Part shown: piece after piece, positions 5,600-10,626 of the stretch
Numbering within the stretch: position 1 is the first letter of the stretch
Layout: each line of letters begins with the position of its first letter
Assembly (NCBI GenBank): GCA_016844365.1
Contig: JAENIT010000009.1
Span: 1-10,626 of the forward strand
DNA length: 10,626 bases
Origin: Dehalococcoidia bacterium
GTDB lineage: Bacteria > Chloroflexota > Dehalococcoidia > SHYD01 > SHYC01
Direction of reading: 5' to 3'
The notes under the pieces: model-generated
What the model was told of the DNA's origin: nothing
Databases searched by the model: none
The model's input: the letters and a program-made list of their open reading frames with translations, nothing else
Made by a program: the position numbers and the translations under genes

Positions 5600-6775
5600 A
5601 TGTGGCGCGGCAGGCCCCTTTGGGCAGAGATAGACCTTGATGCTATTGCCCACAACATCAAAGAGATCCAGCGAAGAGTTGGGGGAAATCGGGAGATATT
5701 GGCCGTTGTTAAAGCCAACGGCTACGGCCATGGAGCCGTACAAGTGGCCAAGGAGGCTCTCAGGTCGGGGGCCCGACGTCTGGGTGTAGCCTGCGCCGAC
5801 GAGGGGGTGCAGTTGCGCCAGGCGGGGATAACCGCCCCCGTACTGGTCATGGGATATACGCCAGAGTGGGAGGCCGTCAAGCTCATCGCCAACGACCTCA
5901 CCCCTACGGTTACCACCAGGAAGCTGGCCCTAGCCCTGGCCGCGGCCTCATCGCAAAAGGGCAGGGTCACGCCCGTTCATATCAAGATAGACACCGGCAT
6001 GAACCGCCTTGGCGTCTCCCCTGGAGAGGCAGAGGAGCTAGTCTCCCTCATCCGCTCTTTGCCATCCCTGAGTGCAGAGGGCCTATACACCCACTTCGCC
6101 TCCGCCGATGAGCTAGATAAGGAGTTCACCTACCAGCAGTTCAAGGTGTTTCTACAAACAGCGGAACGGCTCCCGGCAATCCCCTACCGTCACGCCGCCA
6201 ACAGCGCTGCGATCCTGGACTTACCGGAGATGGGGCTAGAGATTGTGCGCCCTGGGGTTAGCGTATACGGGTGTTACCCCTCAAACTCCGTTGGTCGTTC
6301 CGTAGAGCTAAGGCCGGCTCTCACCCTGAAGAGCAGAGTAGCCAGGTTGCAGTGGCTGGCTCCAGGAGAGACCGTCAGTTACGGGCGGACATGGATGGCT
6401 AAGGAGAGATGTAGAATAGCGCTGGTAAGCTGCGGCTATGCCGATGGCCTGCCTCGCCTCCTATCCAACGTCGGCCACATGCTCGTCCGTGGGGTAAGGG
6501 TCCCTATAGTGGGCAGGATATGCATGGACCAGTGTATTGTGGACGTGACCCACGTGCCGGGGATTGAGCTGGATGATGAGGTAGTTATTATCGGGCGACA
6601 GGGCGAGGAGGAGATAACGGCGGGAGACGTAGCACAAGAGGCCCAGACCATAAGTTACGAGATCCTCTGCGGAATCTCAGCCCGAGTTCCACGGCTCTAC
6701 ATCAAAGGCGGGGAAGTGGTCGCCTGCCAGACTCTGGTGGATGAAGAGGAGTTCTCTCCATCTCCGATACCCTAG
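5600..6775 (+). CDS. alr: Alanine racemase
   Basis: This 391-residue PLP enzyme interconverts L- and D-alanine, supplying D-alanine for peptidoglycan. The PLP lysine is Lys38 in AVVKANGYGHG (35-45). The second catalytic base is Tyr261 in VSYGRTW (259-265). Arg217 in VRPGVSVYG contacts the PLP ring nitrogen in family structures, and Arg136 in GMNRLG and the MDQ block (309-311) are also conserved. Domain order is the usual N-terminal TIM barrel (to about 235) and C-terminal beta domain, and the length is normal. The ATG at 5600 has GAGGTGA (5589-5595) at good spacing. The short tail after the domain (380-391) is acidic then Pro/Ser-rich. The stop TAG lies in a CTAG shared with the stop of the convergent regulator gene. 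All active-site residues I could check are present, so it should be active. Confidence 0.97.
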   Translation: MWRGRPLWAEIDLDAIAHNIKEIQRRVGGNREILAVVKANGYGHGAVQVAKEALRSGARRLGVACADEGVQLRQAGITAPVLVMGYTPEWEAVKLIANDLTPTVTTRKLALALAAASSQKGRVTPVHIKIDTGMNRLGVSPGEAEELVSLIRSLPSLSAEGLYTHFASADELDKEFTYQQFKVFLQTAERLPAIPYRHAANSAAILDLPEMGLEIVRPGVSVYGCYPSNSVGRSVELRPALTLKSRVARLQWLAPGETVSYGRTWMAKERCRIALVSCGYADGLPRLLSNVGHMLVRGVRVPIVGRICMDQCIVDVTHVPGIELDDEVVIIGRQGEEEITAGDVAQEAQTISYEILCGISARVPRLYIKGGEVVACQTLVDEEEFSPSPIP

Positions 6776-8202
6776 TTGTCCGACAGCTTATAGCCAGCGC
6801 CCCTCACGGTGAGGATACGCTTGGGAGATGACGCGTCTTCCTCCAGCTTTCTGCGCAAACGGTGGATATATACGTCTACCACGTTTGTCTGTCCTTTGTA
6901 AACGTCCCCCCAGGTCTTACGAAAGAGATGCTCCTGGCTCACAGGGGTGCCCGCCGTTTCAGCCAGAGCTTTCAGAAGCCGGTACTCTGTTGGGGAAAGG
7001 TCTACAGGCCTGCCCAGCAGACTGACTTTCTGGGCGGTGGTATCTATCTGAAGCCCATTGACGCTCATAACCGTTCTTCGCCGGGGCTCTCGCATCCGCT
7101 CTAAGCGAGTCACTGTAGCCTCGAGCTCCGTCAGTAAACTGGCGATCCTCTCTTGGGACGCTTGATACAGCCTGGCGTTAGAAACGGCCATGGCTGTCAG
7201 ATCTCCGTAGCCTTTGGCCAATCTGAGTTCAGTCTCCGTAAAAACCCGGCCTCCATCATCGTCAAAGCAGTAAAGGACGCCTGCGGGTCTACCTCCTGAG
7301 ATCAAGGGTACCGCCATTACACTCCCATGACCAAAGCTACTCACATCGGTGAAGCTGCTATCCGGCCCCTCGGAACTATTTGACAGCACCACTGGATCCC
7401 CTGAAACCCAAGAACGCCGGGCCAGGGAGTTCCCCGTAGGAACCTCGACAATGTCCTCTATCCTCTCAACCCCCAACTCTTTCACGTCCACGTTGCTCGC
7501 TCTGCCAACAAGCTTGCCATTGCCCTCGTCGAGCAATAGGGCCACGCACTTGGAGAGGCCGGTGATCCTGGGGGACAACTGGGTGATGTCCTGGAGAAGG
7601 AGGTCTAGGTCCAAGGTGCTGTTCAGAGTCTTTGCCACATCAAGCAGGCTCCGCGCCCCGCTTTCCACGTTCAACAGGTCTTGGAGGGCCTCTTTCTCAG
7701 CCTGCTCCCTTATGCTCTTCTGCCCAAGATAGCCGCTGAAGGCTGCAACGATGTAGAACAGTATGGCTTGAACGGGGAGAATCCGCTCTATGTCAGGACC
7801 AAGGCCATTGAGCAGGGCAAAGGCCACAAGTCCTACTGCGGCTGTGGTAGCAGCAAAGAGGCTGCCTACATACCCCAGGTGAATAGAGTAGTAGATAATG
7901 AATACCGGGAACAGGATAACCAGTGCTGTGTTGAGGGTTCCGGTAACAAAGAGAGTGCTTATGAGGGCCGCGGTATCCACCAGGATCATACCGTAAATGA
8001 GATAGACGGAGGAGAATTTGGGCAGAATATAGTACCGAAGGACCAGGGAGTAGATTACGTAAAGAACGTAGGCTATGGACAACACAAGGGCCATCGGGAT
8101 AGAGAGCGTGTGTTGATGGAAATAAAGGCCTGCTGTAGCGCCCAAAGCTGCCACAAGCCTGAGTTTAAGGGTCTCTTTCTCCGTCCTTAGAAAGCGCTCC
8201 AC
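6772..8202 (-). CDS. Membrane-anchored GAF and winged-helix transcription regulator
   Basis: This 476-residue protein has an unusual order of parts. Residues 13-160 hold about six membrane helices. A helical linker (162-195, including NVESGARSLLDVAKTLN) leads to a GAF domain (about 190-345; GSVMAVPLISGGRPAGVLYCFDD at 293-315 is typical). A coiled-coil stretch (345-372) follows. The C-terminus (378-475) is an OmpR/PhoB-type winged helix, with LSPTEYRLLKALAE, recognition helix TNVVDVYIHRLRRKLE (439-454) and the wing VRGAGYKL (466-473). The input half looks like a sensor kinase, but there is no HisKA/HATPase and no receiver domain, so I infer a one-component regulator acting from the membrane. 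The start is GTG at 8202 with GGGAG upstream; an ATG at 8215 is out of frame. It follows the TPR paralogue by 34 bp, probably on the same transcript. Ligand and targets are unknown. Confidence 0.85.
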   Translation of the reverse strand: MERFLRTEKETLKLRLVAALGATAGLYFHQHTLSIPMALVLSIAYVLYVIYSLVLRYYILPKFSSVYLIYGMILVDTAALISTLFVTGTLNTALVILFPVFIIYYSIHLGYVGSLFAATTAAVGLVAFALLNGLGPDIERILPVQAILFYIVAAFSGYLGQKSIREQAEKEALQDLLNVESGARSLLDVAKTLNSTLDLDLLLQDITQLSPRITGLSKCVALLLDEGNGKLVGRASNVDVKELGVERIEDIVEVPTGNSLARRSWVSGDPVVLSNSSEGPDSSFTDVSSFGHGSVMAVPLISGGRPAGVLYCFDDDGGRVFTETELRLAKGYGDLTAMAVSNARLYQASQERIASLLTELEATVTRLERMREPRRRTVMSVNGLQIDTTAQKVSLLGRPVDLSPTEYRLLKALAETAGTPVSQEHLFRKTWGDVYKGQTNVVDVYIHRLRRKLEEDASSPKRILTVRGAGYKLSDN

Positions 8203-8236
8203 ACCCTACTCCCATAGATCTCAAAGACTGACCAGG

Positions 8237-9292
8237 CTATCGTTGAGCAGCCTCGCCCCACATCCGACTAAAAAAGATGCGGAGAGCCTCCCTATCATCG
8301 CCGGAGCTAAGGGTCAGAGCTCTCTCTCCTGCGGAACGGCTCTCCTCCTCCCTACCCAGCTCTGAGTATATGACAGCCAGGTTCTGATAGGCCTCCCATT
8401 CCTGTTGGGAGGCTTCGGCAAACCTCTCGGCGGGATCAAGTGCCGCCTCAAAGCGGCCCTGCCTGACCAAAACCTCGCTCAACCCTCTTTGCGCCTCTAT
8501 CAGATTGGGGTCTAAGGTCGTCGCTCTCGTGTAAACCTCAACCGCTCGATTGAGCTGACCGGTCTCAGCATACACCCGGCCGAAGGCGTAGTGGGCCAAG
8601 GCGTACTGGGAGTCAATGCTCAGAGAGAATTGGAGCTTCTCTATCGCCTCTTTTTCCGGTGTCTGGTTGAGGTAGCCGGCAGACCAATCCTCGTACAGAT
8701 CAATGGCCCTGTTGATAACATTCACTATCTCTCTCAGTCCCCTGGTCCCGCTCTCTATGCGGATCAGCTCCTGAAGGGTCTCCCGCTTCTCCTTCTCCTG
8801 CGTTGCCCTCTTAGCAAGGAACCCGCTGAAGTAGGCCAGCAGGAAAAAGAGGGGGACTTGAAAGGCCACCATCGTCCCTCTGGAGACGCCTATAGGCTCT
8901 GTAAAAACAGCGTATCCCACCAGGGCAAAGGAGAGGACTATGGCAGCAAAGAAACTGCTAAAGTAGTCTAAATAGATGGCGTAGAAGATGATAAAAACAG
9001 GGAAAAGGACGAAGAGGTTACTCTCCAGCCCTCCCGCCATATCCATGAACAGCACCAACACAGCGGCATCGATAACGATCATCCCGTAGACTAGATACCT
9101 GGTCCTGATTACAGGGATGATAAAACGTTTTAAGGAAAGGGCGTAGACCAGGTAGACCAGGATGAGACCCGCAAACAGGAGGAGAGTGTCCCCCAGATCC
9201 TGTCTCCTGGTGTAGAGGCCGAAGGCGATGGCAGCTATAGCCAGAAGCCTAAGTTTTAAGGTCTCGCGCTCTGCCTCTAGGATAACGGCCAT
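8237..9292 (-). CDS. Six-helix membrane protein with TPR repeats, paralogue of the regulator
   Basis: From the ATG at 9292 the protein has 351 residues. The first 160 or so form about six membrane helices homologous to those of the next gene, with shared blocks ETLKLRL, YGMI, LFPVFII and YFSGFL/AFSGYL and the same linker pattern (IESGTRGLREIVNVIN). After about residue 195 it diverges: instead of GAF there are roughly three TPR-like repeats (about 212-325), such as ALAHYAFGRVYAETGQLNRA and EAYQNLAVIYSELGREEESR, which usually mediate protein contacts. The frame also opens at an ATG at 9337, but that codon has no ribosome site and sits at the predicted transcription start. The ATG at 9292 has GGAGG upstream and puts the ESG linker motif at residues 180-182 in both paralogues. 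Probably a partner or anchor in the same signalling system; no enzymatic motif is seen. Confidence 0.8.
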   Translation of the reverse strand: MAVILEAERETLKLRLLAIAAIAFGLYTRRQDLGDTLLLFAGLILVYLVYALSLKRFIIPVIRTRYLVYGMIVIDAAVLVLFMDMAGGLESNLFVLFPVFIIFYAIYLDYFSSFFAAIVLSFALVGYAVFTEPIGVSRGTMVAFQVPLFFLLAYFSGFLAKRATQEKEKRETLQELIRIESGTRGLREIVNVINRAIDLYEDWSAGYLNQTPEKEAIEKLQFSLSIDSQYALAHYAFGRVYAETGQLNRAVEVYTRATTLDPNLIEAQRGLSEVLVRQGRFEAALDPAERFAEASQQEWEAYQNLAVIYSELGREEESRSAGERALTLSSGDDREALRIFFSRMWGEAAQR

Positions 9293-9343
9293 TCCGAGTG
9301 TACCTCCACCTAGGAATAACGTAATCCGCGCAAACATGGCTAA

Positions 9344-9372
9344 ATTATAACAGATTGTAATCTCTTAGTCAG
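9344..9372 (-). promoter_or_regulatory. Sigma70-like promoter of the TPR/regulator pair
   Basis: On the - strand, a perfect -10 TATAAT (9349-9344) is preceded by a 17-bp spacer and CTGACT (9372-9367), a four-of-six -35 match that overlaps the stop of the upstream gene. Transcription would start near 9337, leaving a leader of about 45 nt before the ATG at 9292. It suggests that the two paralogous membrane genes can be transcribed independently of the DUF2723-like gene. Confidence 0.5.
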
Positions 9373-10626
9373 CATTCGGGCTCTGTGGAGAGGTTACGTT
9401 TATTTCTACCAATGGTATACGGCTGTATGGCCCTGAATCGCCATTGAACACGGATACCACTCTGTTCCTGTCATTCTCTACGAGAGAGAGGAAAATGGTG
9501 TACGCTCCTGCCCTAGCGGACTCCGGCACATACAGGTTGTAAGACTCCTCCACCAGGTGGTTTGGAGGCCAATGGGAAGATGGGAACTCACCGTACCCTT
9601 GAGGCACCCTGTAGCTGAAGCTATGCTTGTTGGAAAGGATGCTCGCCGCCTCCGCCAAGGAGGTGCCTTGAAAGTAGAAATCAAGATCATAGTTACCCTG
9701 GACCGTATCCTCTACTATCCAGGAGATGTGAACCAGGACCAGTTCACCGGGACGGACTGTCGATGGCTCTATTTTGGCGCTCCGCAGTCGCAGGCTGCCT
9801 CCAAAGATGGGACCCTGCCTCAATGCGCTATCGTCCAACGCCTCCGCCCTGGGCGAATCTTTCCTACTGAGCTTATAGAGATCTCCTACGGCCTCAAAGG
9901 ACCATGCTGTCGCCACGAAATGATCGTAGAGAACGCTGTACAGGGGCCGGTCACCGTATCGCTCCAGCTCACGGTTCAGCGCTGGCACCCACTGCTCTCC
10001 CGCCGTCATGCCTGAGAAAATCCATCGACCCGCCAGAAACAGCCTGGGATCCATAACTGAAACATCGGGTCTGAGGCCCTCCACTATCTGCGCGTACCAC
10101 ACAGGCCACCCCGGATACTGGGCTAGAATGACGGCGTCGGAGGGCAAAGCAGCCAAAGTGTCTCTTGCAAAAGATTCGGGACCTCGGGCCTCACTGTAAT
10201 TCAGATATCTGAAGTTATAGATGAGCGCGATTAGTGGTAGACAGGCTAAGGCAAGAATAGGGAGCGCCATCTTAAAATGACCCGGAACAACCAGGGCTCG
10301 AGAACTATGGGTCAGCGCTCGAGAGAGCCATTCCCGCACGGCCTCAGCGCCGACAGCAAACCACACCGTTGAAAGCAGAGTGAGAAAGACCGCGAAGTCC
10401 TCTATATCTGCAACACGATAAAGGGATACAAACAGCAGGTTCGGCACGAAAAACAATAGGATTAGGATAAGGGTTTGGGGATCTCTCTTATATTGAAGTA
10501 TGGCCCCCAGATAAACCAGCAGCGCGCCCCCTATTACATAATCCATAGCCATAGCGCCCAAGGCCACGCCCGCCTGATTGTAAGCTGTACCTAAACTCGA
10601 AGCGGTCAGAGCCGAACGGTAAAAGT
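9365..10626 (-). CDS. DUF2723-like polytopic membrane protein (5' end missing)
   Basis: The frame is open through the right edge; 419 residues of the C-terminal part are visible, and an internal GTG at 10567 is not taken as a start. Four membrane helices lie at about visible residues 20-43, 51-69, 75-95 and 119-137. After them comes PSDAVILAQYPGWPVWYAQIVEGLRPDVSVMDPRLF, which matches the pattern in DUF2723 (GT-C-like, GT117) proteins of a soluble segment after the last helices with 'WYaqevegiRPDV'. The final 150 or so residues look like a beta-sandwich (SAKIEPSTVRPGELVLVHISW onward), probably outside the cytoplasm. Family members are thought to be membrane glycosyltransferases; the catalytic N-terminal loops are outside the window. 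The stop is 72 bp before the start of the TPR gene. The family call is by pattern and moderately sure. Confidence 0.7.
   Translation of the reverse strand, partial: FYRSALTASSLGTAYNQAGVALGAMAMDYVIGGALLVYLGAILQYKRDPQTLILILLFFVPNLLFVSLYRVADIEDFAVFLTLLSTVWFAVGAEAVREWLSRALTHSSRALVVPGHFKMALPILALACLPLIALIYNFRYLNYSEARGPESFARDTLAALPSDAVILAQYPGWPVWYAQIVEGLRPDVSVMDPRLFLAGRWIFSGMTAGEQWVPALNRELERYGDRPLYSVLYDHFVATAWSFEAVGDLYKLSRKDSPRAEALDDSALRQGPIFGGSLRLRSAKIEPSTVRPGELVLVHISWIVEDTVQGNYDLDFYFQGTSLAEAASILSNKHSFSYRVPQGYGEFPSSHWPPNHLVEESYNLYVPESARAGAYTIFLSLVENDRNRVVSVFNGDSGPYSRIPLVEINVTSPQSPNAD

Noticed and set aside
7681..8190. + strand open frame of 169 codons with several cysteines
   Set aside because: It is exactly antisense to the membrane helices of the GAF-wHTH protein, whose homology to its paralogue proves the - strand frame is the real one.
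9292..9337. Longer start (ATG 9337) for the TPR membrane protein
   Set aside because: It lacks a ribosome site, lies at the predicted transcription start and adds 15 residues absent from the paralogue.

Overview
The window looks like chromosomal DNA from a free-living, moderately GC-rich bacterium. The gene content (a nickel-pincer cofactor cluster, a DUF2723-type membrane protein, a DUF5678-like small protein, GTG and TTG starts with good Shine-Dalgarno sites) and the hairpin repeat at 4084-4186 suggest Chloroflexota, perhaps Dehalococcoidia. That placement is an inference from overall style, because no rRNA or other phylogenetic marker is present.

Left part (1-3455, + strand): an operon-like run of larB (3' end only), larE and larC, which make the nickel-pincer nucleotide (NPN) cofactor of lactate-racemase-type enzymes, followed 12 bp later by a membrane diguanylate cyclase with an intact GGDEF motif and I-site. 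No larA-type enzyme is visible. The only sizeable gap in the run, between larE and larC, holds two mutually exclusive hairpins.

Middle (3456-5504): a small orphan membrane protein on the - strand with its own promoter-like sequence. It is followed by a gene-free stretch of about 460 bp with a 103-bp REP/BIME-like element: two inverted hairpin arms, a G-quadruplex-type motif and a 17-bp tandem repeat. Then come an unrecognised alpha/beta (possibly TIM-barrel-like) protein ending in an acidic plus histidine-rich tail, and a DUF5678-like small protein.

Right part (5505-10626): alanine racemase (alr, + strand) converges on a - strand cluster of three genes and shares a CTAG palindrome with it, so that both stop codons lie in the same four bases. 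The cluster reads, in transcription order, a 5'-truncated DUF2723-like membrane protein, a six-helix membrane protein with TPR repeats, and a paralogous six-helix membrane protein carrying GAF and an OmpR/PhoB-type winged helix. The last two share a homologous N-terminal membrane module plus linker of about 195 residues and then diverge, one into TPRs and one into GAF-wHTH. The GAF-wHTH protein has a histidine-kinase-like input part but no kinase and no receiver domain, so it would be a membrane-tethered one-component regulator. This pair is the most interesting feature of the window and may be a little-described membrane signalling module.
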